Below, piece by piece: positions 1 through 7,928 of a stretch of 21,531 bases of DNA. Each line of letters opens with the position of its first letter. Position 1 is the first letter of the stretch. This DNA comes from a virus. The notes under the pieces are model-generated. The model did no database searches. It saw nothing but the letters and a program-made list of their open reading frames with translations, and was not told the origin of the DNA. The translations under genes and the position numbers were made by a program. Location: the IMG/VR virus record IMGVR_UViG_3300041016_001013, positions 1 through 21,531 of that record. The stretch is one strand, 5' to 3'.

Positions 1-3000
1 TATTGGGAAAATAGAAATGAGTTAGTTACAGAGCTCAGAGAATTGCAAAAAAGAATGAATGAAGTTTCTAAGTCTAAATTTGATGTAGCTGAAGCATTCC
101 AAACAATTAATGATCTTATTTATAGTTACAGGGATGAACAAGGAGAACCTGATAGTTCTGCTATGGGTAAAACAAGACTTGAAAGAATCCGTGATATGGA
201 ACAAGCTATCACTGATTTTAAGTTTAAATATGATATGTCCACCGGTCTTTCTAGAGAAGACTCCGAAGAGTTAAAAGAACTATCAGAAAAATCTAGAAAA
301 GGATTACTCAAACCAGGTACTCCAGAGTCTAAAAGATATATGTATCTATTAGATATGCAAGAGTCTGAAGGTATCTTACCTGAAGATGCCGCTAGAATAC
401 AAGAAATATTTTCTGAGTTATCTGACTTGTCTGTAAATAGTCCTACTACATATTATATGGAGGTATTAAACTATAACTTATCTAAGCAAAACATTAAAGA
501 ACAAGATGAGGATGAGGTTAATGACTTCATAAACTCAGATGAATTCCAAGATATACTTGATGCTGATGAAGAGTTTAGAAATTGGTTTGAATTAAATCAC
601 TATGTTATTCAGACATATGATAAACCATCTAGAGCTTATGTTTCTAAATACAAAAGAACAAAAGCAAATACAGTAGCTATTCCAAGAGACGAGAGTTATA
701 TCAAGTTTACAAAAATTCTTGATAGAAATGGAGATGAAGTTCTGTTAATGGGTGCTCCAAATGCTAGACACTCTAGATATGAAGTTAAAGATAAGTATAG
801 AACTATTCCTTTTGGTGCTTCTAAAGAAGATTATGTAGGTAAATATGTAGATAATAAAAATCATCCACTTCCTAGAATGTATGATCTAAATGCTAAACAT
901 AGTGCACGTGATGGTAGATTCATGAATGAGAAGTATTTCCAAATGCAATCTGCAAATAGTAATGAATTTAAGTTACTTGAATCAATTAAGGAATACCATT
1001 TAGAAAATCAAAAAGGTCAGAGTAACTATAGTAAACTATATCATGACATGCCAAGATATGCTCTTAAAAAAGGAGACATATACCAAGCAATGCAGAAAGG
1101 TGCCTATGGTCAAAGATTTTCTGAATTAGGAAAGAATGTACAAGAGTGGTACAAACAAGCATTAGGTAAGTCTGTAATGGATGCTGAGAATGATTTAAAC
1201 TATAATCCTGAAAATAACTTAGTGAATACTGATTTAGATGGAAATCAAATATCTTATATCCCTGTTTCAGGTATTTACAACCTTGATATTGATGTACAAG
1301 ATGCGGATATTTTCCAAGGTCTATTTAGATATGCATTGTCTGTTCAAACTCAAGGAAAGTTATTAGAAAGTTTACCTCTTGTTCAAAGTATCTTAGATAC
1401 ATTAGAAGATCCAGACAATGCTCCAAAAGAACTAGAAAAGTTTGATAAGAATATCTATAGTTTAAAGGGGGCTCTTACTAATGCAAAGAAAAAATTTGCA
1501 ACTAATAATAGACTTGGTCAGGTAAAAGCTTTAATTGAAAGAGAATATTATGGTAAAATGGTGGAAGGAATTGAAGAAACTCACCCTGGATTTGGTAAAT
1601 GGATAAATCAACTTCAAGGTTTATCTGCTATGGGATCATTAGCAGTTAATCTTCCTTCTGACTTAAAAAATAAGTACGGTGCATATGTGCAGTTGATAAT
1701 TGAGGGTGCAGGTGCTGAATTTATAAGTCTTAAAGATATTGCACTTGCAAGACCATGGGCAGAAAAAGCTATGTTAGAGTGGAGTACAAAAGGAATATAT
1801 CAAACAGGAGCAGGTGCCGTATCAACACAATTGATTCAAATGTTTGATCCAAACTTTAAATTTAAAGATCAGTTTGGTAGAGAAATAGAAAGATCAATGG
1901 TAAAAGATCTTGCAAACATGGAGTGGATGTATATGCATAGAAAATTTGGTGAGATGCAAGTTGCTGTCTCGTTGTTTGGTTCTTTCATGTACGGTCAGAA
2001 AGTTGATCAAATTCTTAGTGATGGTACTAAAAAGTCAATGAGATATATTGAAGCTTGGGAAAAAGATGCTGATGGTATTATTAGACTTAAAAAAGGTGTA
2101 CATCCTGGTTGGAGTAATCTTGCAGTTTATCATGAATATGTTAAAGGAGAATCTTTAGAAGAAATTGCTAAAAAATATTATATAACAGTTGATGAACTTA
2201 AAGCTAAGAACAGGATTAAGTCTGAAGTACAACTTGAAGATGGCCAAGAACTTGTTATAGCCAAGTCAGAGTTATTCATGGGTCTTAAGAATAGAATTCA
2301 AGGGGTATCCAGAAAACTTTTTGGAACATATGATGATATGGGTCAACCTGAAGGTAACAAACTATTGCTTTATAGAATGTTCTTCTTTATGAGAAAATGG
2401 TTTACTCCTATGTTAATGAATAGATTTGGATTTGATTCTAAAACTTTAACTTGGACAAATGGTGGTGAGAAATATGATTGGGCAACTAGTTCATATGGTA
2501 AAGGTTTTTACATTACTGCATTCCAAACAATGTTAAAGACAATGAAATCAGGTTTTAAAAATTATAGTTATTTAACTGATGCAGAAAAAACAGCTGTCAG
2601 AAAAATGGGTGCTGAAGGATTCTTTGCAATTGGTCTTGCATTACTAGGAATAATGATATTTGGATTTGATCCTGATGATGATGAAAAGTGGAAAAAATTG
2701 AGAGCACAATCTGGAGCAGTTAATCAAGATAATTTTAGTACATATGGTTTCTTAGCTAATCACATGTTATTACTTGCAATGGGTGTTCAAGCTGAGTCAA
2801 GTGCATTTATTCCACTTCCTTCTATAAAAGGAATAAATTTTGGTGCAGATGATTATGTAAAGATGATGACACAAACAACTACATCTTGGTATAACACAGT
2901 TGTACTTTATATTGATATATTTGGAGATGTATTAGACTTTGTAACATTCTCTGAAATGGATAGATACAAAAGAGATACAGGACCTTATTCATGGAAGAGT

Positions 3001-3120
3001 AAAGGAGAATTAAAAATTTGGAGTAAATTAGGAAAAGTAATTGGTCTATCAGGAGGTACTGGAGATCCAGTTACACAATTTGAAAATATGTTTAAAAACA
3101 GTGCAAAATTAGGAGGATAA
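1..3120 (+). CDS. C-terminal part of a giant phage protein with an internal LysM-like module (5' end outside window)
   Basis: The frame is open from the first base, so this is the end of a longer gene; the first in-window start candidate is only a TTG at 43. About 1,039 residues are visible. The N-terminal part is charged and probably helical. A LysM-like module (nt about 2128-2271) has the YxVKGESLxxIAxKYxITVDELKxxN and DGQELVI pattern. Near the C-terminus is one hydrophobic, probably membrane-spanning segment (nt 2611-2667) followed by an acidic DPDDDE patch. No catalytic motif is recognisable. In crAss-like and N4-like phages very large proteins of this type are virion components, some ejected into the host, so a virion or ejection protein is inferred. 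It is the last long plus-strand gene before the strand switch. LysM modules usually bind peptidoglycan; whether this copy does is untested. Confidence 0.75.
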   Translation, partial: YWENRNELVTELRELQKRMNEVSKSKFDVAEAFQTINDLIYSYRDEQGEPDSSAMGKTRLERIRDMEQAITDFKFKYDMSTGLSREDSEELKELSEKSRKGLLKPGTPESKRYMYLLDMQESEGILPEDAARIQEIFSELSDLSVNSPTTYYMEVLNYNLSKQNIKEQDEDEVNDFINSDEFQDILDADEEFRNWFELNHYVIQTYDKPSRAYVSKYKRTKANTVAIPRDESYIKFTKILDRNGDEVLLMGAPNARHSRYEVKDKYRTIPFGASKEDYVGKYVDNKNHPLPRMYDLNAKHSARDGRFMNEKYFQMQSANSNEFKLLESIKEYHLENQKGQSNYSKLYHDMPRYALKKGDIYQAMQKGAYGQRFSELGKNVQEWYKQALGKSVMDAENDLNYNPENNLVNTDLDGNQISYIPVSGIYNLDIDVQDADIFQGLFRYALSVQTQGKLLESLPLVQSILDTLEDPDNAPKELEKFDKNIYSLKGALTNAKKKFATNNRLGQVKALIEREYYGKMVEGIEETHPGFGKWINQLQGLSAMGSLAVNLPSDLKNKYGAYVQLIIEGAGAEFISLKDIALARPWAEKAMLEWSTKGIYQTGAGAVSTQLIQMFDPNFKFKDQFGREIERSMVKDLANMEWMYMHRKFGEMQVAVSLFGSFMYGQKVDQILSDGTKKSMRYIEAWEKDADGIIRLKKGVHPGWSNLAVYHEYVKGESLEEIAKKYYITVDELKAKNRIKSEVQLEDGQELVIAKSELFMGLKNRIQGVSRKLFGTYDDMGQPEGNKLLLYRMFFFMRKWFTPMLMNRFGFDSKTLTWTNGGEKYDWATSSYGKGFYITAFQTMLKTMKSGFKNYSYLTDAEKTAVRKMGAEGFFAIGLALLGIMIFGFDPDDDEKWKKLRAQSGAVNQDNFSTYGFLANHMLLLAMGVQAESSAFIPLPSIKGINFGADDYVKMMTQTTTSWYNTVVLYIDIFGDVLDFVTFSEMDRYKRDTGPYSWKSKGELKIWSKLGKVIGLSGGTGDPVTQFENMFKNSAKLGG

Positions 3121-3260
3121 TGGCAAAGACAACAGCAGGTACAGTAAAAACTTACACAAGATCAAGTATTTCACGTCCAGGAATACATGCTAAGACTAAG
3201 AGTTCTAAGTTAAAGAAGTCTAAGAATTACAAAAAAGCATACAGATCACAAGGTAGGTAA
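3120..3260 (+). CDS. 46-aa highly basic phage protein
   Basis: The ATG starts on the last base of the upstream TAA (TAATG), so translation is probably coupled to the giant gene. AGGAGG lies 3 bases before the start but also encodes the end of the upstream protein. The product has 14 Lys/Arg in 46 residues and no Asp or Glu. A Lys/Ser-rich stretch in the second half (GIHAKTKSSKLKKSKNY) is followed by an SQGR tail. I recall similar short Lys/Ser-rich proteins with a QGR-type ending in Bacteroidota phages, but their function is unknown to me. The charge suggests nucleic-acid binding or packing inside the virion; that is inference. The gene ends 1 base before the strand-switch terminator. Confidence 0.72.
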   Translation: MAKTTAGTVKTYTRSSISRPGIHAKTKSSKLKKSKNYKKAYRSQGR

Positions 3261-3261
3261 G

Positions 3262-3290
3262 AAAAAAAAAGGGGAACCCGAAGGCTCCCC
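3262..3290. terminator. Convergent (bidirectional) intrinsic terminator at the strand switch
   Basis: Arms 3271-3278 and 3283-3290 form an 8-bp GC-rich stem with a 4-base loop. On the minus strand the loop is UUCG closed by C-G, every base pairs (one G-U), and nine U residues follow (A tract 3262-3270), so it should be strong in that direction. On the plus strand there is one A-C mismatch and only a weak T-rich tail. It separates the converging plus genes from the minus cluster. Confidence 0.85.
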
Positions 3291-3293
3291 TAT

Positions 3294-3482
3294 TTATTCA
3301 TCATCATCATCTTCACAACAGTTACATTCTTGTGACTCTTGTTCTCCGTATTCACTATTAAACCATTCTCTTGCATGGGATTTTGTTTGTCTTTCATAAC
3401 AACCACAATACATACTTTCAGCTCCTGCTATGTATGCTTCCATCAATGCTTTTTTAAATGCTACTGGATGCATCTTTGTCAT
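3294..3482 (-). CDS. 62-aa Cys-rich protein with acidic tail, unknown function
   Basis: No family is recognised. The N-terminal half (MTKMHPVAFKKALMEAYIAG) is probably helical. Cysteines cluster in CGC near residue 27 and CNCC near residue 54, and the protein ends EDDDDE. The cysteine pairs could bind a metal, but their spacing is not a standard zinc-ribbon pattern. The gene is a one-gene unit: a terminator-like hairpin lies upstream (3511-3542) and the strand-switch terminator begins at its stop codon. Its leader (3483-3510) is AT-only apart from single G/C bases and carries AGTATAAT on the coding strand, a possible -10-like element without a clear -35. Confidence 0.6.
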   Translation of the reverse strand: MTKMHPVAFKKALMEAYIAGAESMYCGCYERQTKSHAREWFNSEYGEQESQECNCCEDDDDE

Positions 3483-3510
3483 CTTTAATAAATTTATTAT
3501 ACTAAAATAA

Positions 3511-3542
3511 GAAAAAAAAAGAGGATAACAAAAGCTACCCCC
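3511..3542 (-). terminator. Intrinsic terminator after the DUF932-like gene
   Basis: Arms 3521-3529 and 3534-3542 form a 9-bp stem on the minus-strand RNA (three G-U pairs) with a UUUU loop, followed by nine U residues (A tract 3512-3520). It lies just downstream of the minus gene ending at 3566 and ends that unit before the 62-aa gene. Confidence 0.78.
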
Positions 3543-3565
3543 TTAATTGATAAATTATTCACTCA

Positions 3566-4996
3566 CTAAAAGAAGTCAGGAACTGAATCCGGATCTTCAT
3601 TAGTATCTTCACTGAAGTCTAAGTCAAAGTTGTCTTCTAAAGCAAACTCATCTTCTATCTTAGGTTCTTCAATAATTTCTATTGTTTCAATAACTTCTGT
3701 TGCAGGTAGTTCTTCTTCTCCTTCAGTATCAGTTTTACCCCAAATTAATTCTTCAACAGTTGGTTCATTATCTATAGGTTCTTTAAGTTGAACCTCTAAT
3801 ATATCATTGAAAGATTCAATAACTATAGGAGTTTCAAATGTATTACCAACTGGATCAGTGTACTTAACTACATCCGGTTCTATTTCTTTTAAAGTAAAAT
3901 TACCTGCTACATCAGGGGTTACCCAAGTAACTTCAGACATATCAATTTCTGAAGCATCAATTTCTGGTGCATTTATAAGAGCATCCATAATTTCTTCAGG
4001 TACTTTAACACCTGCTAATTGAGCCATAGCAAAAGCATCTGTTTCAAGTTCAAGTTTAAGTTCAAGTGCTCTTGCATTCATAAAAGTAGTTTCAGCTAAA
4101 TAAAGTTCAGCTGCTAACTCTTCTGTTACATTTGCATCATATCTAATATCTTCATCCATCTGATCTGCTTCTAAATCTGCAATCTGATCTAGCAAGTTAG
4201 TTTGATTAGGATCAACTTCAGGTTCTATAACTTCAGTAGGAATAGCAACAGGTTGAATTACTTGTGCAGGTGTACTACACTGTTGAAAATTACCAATTGT
4301 ACCAATGAAATAATGCAAAACTCTTTGATCTTCCATCCAAGTTTTTGGATGTGAGTTTTGAAGAGCTATTGTTACATAGTTATAAAATGCCCATAAACTA
4401 GCTGCATTAGCAAATACATGATATGGTTTCTTCATTTGGTCCCGTATCATACTAGCTTGTTCAGTAGTAAGTATTTCATACTCTGCAAACAAAACACCTA
4501 ATAATTGAGACTGTTTTCTTTTGTTTAAAGTAATACCTTCCATGATAGCTTTATCATCACACAATTGAGTATAATACATGTGTGCATTAGTGATATAGTC
4601 ATCAATAATCTTTTTGGTTTCTGTATCTGCAGTCCCGGTATGTTTTCTTACCCAACTACCAATATCTCCTGAAGTCATAACAGCACCAGTTTTATTGATA
4701 TAAGCACCAACTACACATTTAAACTTTACTTGTTTGTTGTAACTGTTTGTCCAGGCAAACATCATTGATAATTCAGGATCAGAATTAAACTGAAGTTTAT
4801 AAACTCCTGTGGCAATTTGTCCATCTGCAGTACATCTATACTGCTCATCTACAATTATAAACCCTGCAGTAGCAAGGGCTTGATAAGCATAATCAATAAT
4901 AAATTGATGACTAATTACAGTATAAGTAGCTGCATGATTTGGCAATGCTACACTGATTAACTCATCTTTTGTTGTATTTTGAATTTTTCTTGGCAT
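3566..4996 (-). CDS. DUF932-like phage protein with long acidic C-terminal tail
   Basis: 476 residues in two parts. Residues about 1-245 form a compact domain with TVISHQFIIDYAYQAL, a TNSYNKQVKFKCVVGAY segment and SGDIGSWVRKHTGT. This arrangement resembles the phage/plasmid DUF932 family (asparagine-serine-tyrosine segment followed by a hydrophobic strand and a basic H/R patch), whose biochemical role is unknown. Residues about 250-476 are strongly acidic, low in complexity and end DSVPDFF. Such an acidic tail with a terminal aromatic pair recalls the C-terminal tips of SSB-like proteins, so a protein-docking role is possible but inferred. The start lies 2 bases past the polymerase stop, so the two genes are almost certainly co-transcribed and perhaps co-regulated. 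The family assignment is moderate to weak. Confidence 0.6.
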   Translation of the reverse strand: MPRKIQNTTKDELISVALPNHAATYTVISHQFIIDYAYQALATAGFIIVDEQYRCTADGQIATGVYKLQFNSDPELSMMFAWTNSYNKQVKFKCVVGAYINKTGAVMTSGDIGSWVRKHTGTADTETKKIIDDYITNAHMYYTQLCDDKAIMEGITLNKRKQSQLLGVLFAEYEILTTEQASMIRDQMKKPYHVFANAASLWAFYNYVTIALQNSHPKTWMEDQRVLHYFIGTIGNFQQCSTPAQVIQPVAIPTEVIEPEVDPNQTNLLDQIADLEADQMDEDIRYDANVTEELAAELYLAETTFMNARALELKLELETDAFAMAQLAGVKVPEEIMDALINAPEIDASEIDMSEVTWVTPDVAGNFTLKEIEPDVVKYTDPVGNTFETPIVIESFNDILEVQLKEPIDNEPTVEELIWGKTDTEGEEELPATEVIETIEIIEEPKIEDEFALEDNFDLDFSEDTNEDPDSVPDFF

Positions 4997-4998
4997 AA

Positions 4999-6897
4999 TT
5001 AAAATAAACTTAATTGGTTTGTACTAGGTTCTAGAGATTCAATTTCTTTATTTATTTTCTCTAGATAATAATCATAATTAATATCATACTCTTCAAATGG
5101 TTTTTCTACATAATTAATCAATGTAGTTTGCATCCATTTACCAGCTTCTACTTGTATTTCTCTGTTGTCTGTCTTGTTTCTTTTAATGATTTTAGACCCT
5201 GACTTAGAGATAAAGTATCTGATAGTATGTTGTAAAGGATTGGTTATATAGTCACCATTTTCTATTTTGTGTTCTACAAATTTCCAATCTCCTTTAATTT
5301 TTACACCACCGCAAAAATCAAAAATGTTTAGATTTTCACTTATAAACTTTTCAGGTTTAATCCCATCTACAAAATATGCATGTATTGCTTGTGGTATGAC
5401 TAAGAAACTCTTGTTCTTATGAAGAGCAAGATCTTTATACTCAAATCTACCTTTACATTTAGATTTGCCCTCTTCATTTATAGCAATATAGTTATTTACA
5501 TCTCCCAGTACAATCTTAGAATACTTATCATGTTCTAGTTGAAGACTTGTTATCTTCTCCCATCTTTGACAAATTGCCATATACTGATCTTCATACTCCC
5601 GTGGAATCATAGTTTCTAAACCATCTGTATTTTGCATTAGAGGAATTGCTCCCGGAATCTCTTCACAAATCATCTCATATAACATACTAAGACTTAATTG
5701 GCCATTGATAGTTATACACATTGTGAATTGAGGATCATACAGGAAACTATTCTCGTCATTACTAAGACCATAGGTTGAATTTAAAATAATCTTGTATACA
5801 TAATTTCTTGGATCTGATTTTGGAATCTTTTTTCTTTCTTCAAAGAACCATTCATACTGTTCACAAAATTCTTCTTTAGGTAAATGTGCAGGAGCCCATC
5901 CATTTCTAATAGCCAAATTAGGATAATAACTTACAACATCTGAAGTCATAATAATCATGTCTTCTGTTGAATTATAGACTTTACTAGATCTAGCACCATG
6001 AATGCCACCCAAACCATAGTCAGTCTTAACTCCCTTATATTGTATAGAATATTTAAAACCTCCTTTAGTTTCTTCTGGATACAATACTATATCCTGAAAT
6101 TTCTTGAGAAGATTTTGAAATGTTGCTGTCTTGAATTCAACATAAGGTAGTATAATATCTTTAAAAATAATCTGTTCTCTCTGAGTTCTCATTTGTTTTA
6201 AGTGCCACTTCTTGATACCAGTTGATTTATTTAAGAAATGCAAAAATAATTCTTTGGATATTCTAGGTTCAGAGGCTGAGAACAAATCTATATCATATTC
6301 TTCTGTTAGTACTTTTCTCAGATTAATTTGATCCTTACTTAGATGCATTATCTGTTTAGTAGACTTGACATCATTTATACAATAATTAATAATCTCCGGT
6401 ATCTGACTTTCTTCTATTTCAGTAGTATGATGAATAGGCATATCTATGATATTTTTCCAATCCATAGTATACTGAATCCATTTCAAACTAGATCTCTTTG
6501 CAGGATTGTCCCAGTGATTAAGTTTAAAGACATCAATTTGTCTTATACTTAAATCTTTTGGACTAAACAATGCAAACTCTCCCGAATTACTTCTCTCAAT
6601 AGTTTGTTGTGCTTTCTGATAAATCCATTTTGCAATTTCTTCACCATCCATAAATAATAATGTACTACTATTTCTTACTATATGTTCAGTAATCTGACTG
6701 TCAAAAGCAAGACCATTAAAACTTACATGCCATTCATTCAGTTCTATGTTTTTATGTAAAAAAGTAAGTAAAGATACTATGTCATTTTTAGACTTATGAC
6801 ATATAAAGATTTCTTGGTGTTCAGATTTTACATCTTCAAATACACCGATGAAACAATTAGATAATGTTTCATAATCGTGGACCCAATGTGTTTTCAT
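4999..6897 (-). CDS. DNA polymerase, family B, with 3'-5' exonuclease domain and C-terminal clamp-binding motif
   Basis: Replicative polymerase of 632 residues. The proofreading exonuclease is complete: Exo I D8-Y-E10, Exo II N61-GLAF-D66, Exo III Y172-CIN-D176. Polymerase motif A is D320-VVSYYPN, motif B is K369-IIL-N373-STYG, and motif C is N423-T-D425-G, where most family B enzymes have DTD(S). About 40 residues separate motifs A and B, which leaves little room for the TPR2 insertion of protein-primed polymerases, so conventional priming by the neighbouring primase is likely. The last five residues are QLSLF, the canonical bacterial beta-clamp-binding pentapeptide. The protein is shorter than cellular family B enzymes (about 750-900 aa), as is usual in phages. 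It opens a unit after the 6934-6967 terminator; the ATG has no Shine-Dalgarno. Confidence 0.95.
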   Translation of the reverse strand: MKTHWVHDYETLSNCFIGVFEDVKSEHQEIFICHKSKNDIVSLLTFLHKNIELNEWHVSFNGLAFDSQITEHIVRNSSTLLFMDGEEIAKWIYQKAQQTIERSNSGEFALFSPKDLSIRQIDVFKLNHWDNPAKRSSLKWIQYTMDWKNIIDMPIHHTTEIEESQIPEIINYCINDVKSTKQIMHLSKDQINLRKVLTEEYDIDLFSASEPRISKELFLHFLNKSTGIKKWHLKQMRTQREQIIFKDIILPYVEFKTATFQNLLKKFQDIVLYPEETKGGFKYSIQYKGVKTDYGLGGIHGARSSKVYNSTEDMIIMTSDVVSYYPNLAIRNGWAPAHLPKEEFCEQYEWFFEERKKIPKSDPRNYVYKIILNSTYGLSNDENSFLYDPQFTMCITINGQLSLSMLYEMICEEIPGAIPLMQNTDGLETMIPREYEDQYMAICQRWEKITSLQLEHDKYSKIVLGDVNNYIAINEEGKSKCKGRFEYKDLALHKNKSFLVIPQAIHAYFVDGIKPEKFISENLNIFDFCGGVKIKGDWKFVEHKIENGDYITNPLQHTIRYFISKSGSKIIKRNKTDNREIQVEAGKWMQTTLINYVEKPFEEYDINYDYYLEKINKEIESLEPSTNQLSLF

Positions 6898-6933
6898 AGG
6901 CTAGTTCAGTTAAGCTGTTCCCCCTTTAAGTTA

Positions 6934-6967
6934 ATAAAAAAAGGGAGTGCCTGTAGTTCACTCCCTT
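6934..6967 (-). terminator. Intrinsic terminator between the 116-aa gene and the polymerase gene
   Basis: Arms 6941-6949 and 6959-6967 are a perfect 9-bp inverted repeat (AAGGGAGTG / CACTCCCTT) around a 9-base loop. On the minus strand a U tract follows (A tract 6936-6942). It lies 20 bases after the 116-aa gene and about 40 bases before the polymerase start. The opposite strand has no T tract, so it works one way. Confidence 0.85.
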
Positions 6968-6987
6968 TCTGGTAGAATTTAGAATAT

Positions 6988-7338
6988 TTATGCTTGGTCA
7001 GTCATAAATTCCTTATAATTAAAACTATCTGCATTAACTGCAAAAGTATTAACTAACTCTTCAACTGCACTGTGGTCCTCAACATAAAATTCTTGAAACA
7101 CTTCTAACTTATGTCGTTCTTGTTTCGTTCCTTTAGTTCCTGTTAAAGCTTGACCATATTCATCTAATTTAGGTAACATATGTAATGTTACTTTTTTAAT
7201 CTTAGATATAACCACAAATACTTTAGTACTTGGGTCAAAAATACACTCAACATAAGGACAGTCAGTACTTGTTGGAATCATTCTAAATGTTTGGCTTTCT
7301 TGCCAAGTTGCTTTTACAAGCATCATTGATTTACTCAT
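6988..7338 (-). CDS. 116-aa uncharacterised phage protein
   Basis: No function recognised. The soluble, probably alpha/beta product carries CPYVECIFDPSTKVFVVISK in its first half, a hydrophobic beta-hairpin-like element, then KLEVFQEFYVED and an acidic helical C-terminus. I recall similar short proteins beside replication genes in Bacteroidota phages, without a known role. Its start overlaps the upstream stop by 8 bases (ATGAGTAA), indicating coupled translation with the 197-aa protein, so the two may act together. It is the last gene of its unit, followed by a strong terminator. There are no transmembrane segments or signal peptide. Confidence 0.7.
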   Translation of the reverse strand: MSKSMMLVKATWQESQTFRMIPTSTDCPYVECIFDPSTKVFVVISKIKKVTLHMLPKLDEYGQALTGTKGTKQERHKLEVFQEFYVEDHSAVEELVNTFAVNADSFNYKEFMTDQA

Positions 7339-7924
7339 TTTCTATTGGTTTTGACAAATTTAATAATTTTTGATCTATATTTTCCAAATCTGCTATATCC
7401 ATTACTAATATTTCTTTAGCTTGATCTGGTTTACTACATAATTCTCCAACTTTGATTAACATTTCTGGTTCTACATCTAAGAGTTCTGCATAGTTACTAA
7501 AATACTTTTCAGGTATTAAATAACTGTGCATATAGGCATAATTACCACTGTATTTGTCAAAAAAACTAAGGATTTTTTGCTTTAAATTCATACTGATTTT
7601 ACTATATTTTCCATCTATAAAATGGAACCAATCATCTTCTAAATCAGAAAAGTCAAATGTGAATACAGCTTGAGAGTTTACTTTTACATAATCACTAAGT
7701 CTTGTATGACCTAGTAATATGTTTTTTTCAAAAGTAATATACTCATCATCTGTTCTTACATCATAGACACATATTAATTTCATATCCTCAGAGTTGTAGT
7801 ATCCCTGCCAACTAATATAAGTTTCAACTGGCACTACACTTACACCTCTTTTTATTCCAAGTAGCGGATATAAAAACACCTTGGATTTTTGAAAATACTT
7901 CTTATAAACTGAATTTAAAGCCAT
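7331..7924 (-). CDS. 197-aa uncharacterised phage protein
   Basis: No catalytic motif is identified. The first half holds hydrophobic and aromatic strands (FLYPLLGIKRG, VPVETYISWQGYY, MKLICVYDVR), consistent with a mostly beta domain; the second half is more helical and acidic. The segment from the FLYPLLGIKRG region through the ETYISW element resembles a recurrent hypothetical protein of Bacteroidota phages as I remember it, but no function follows. It sits 4 bases after the PD-(D/E)XK nuclease and overlaps the 116-aa gene by 8 bases, so it belongs to the nuclease unit. A nuclease accessory role is possible only by context. Confidence 0.7.
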   Translation of the reverse strand: MALNSVYKKYFQKSKVFLYPLLGIKRGVSVVPVETYISWQGYYNSEDMKLICVYDVRTDDEYITFEKNILLGHTRLSDYVKVNSQAVFTFDFSDLEDDWFHFIDGKYSKISMNLKQKILSFFDKYSGNYAYMHSYLIPEKYFSNYAELLDVEPEMLIKVGELCSKPDQAKEILVMDIADLENIDQKLLNLSKPIENE

Positions 7925-7928
7925 AATT

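Noticed and set aside
3807-4022. 71-aa plus-strand frame of Ser/Thr-rich composition
   Set aside because: Antisense to the acidic part of the DUF932-like gene; repetitive codons there make a chance open frame. No leader or family match.
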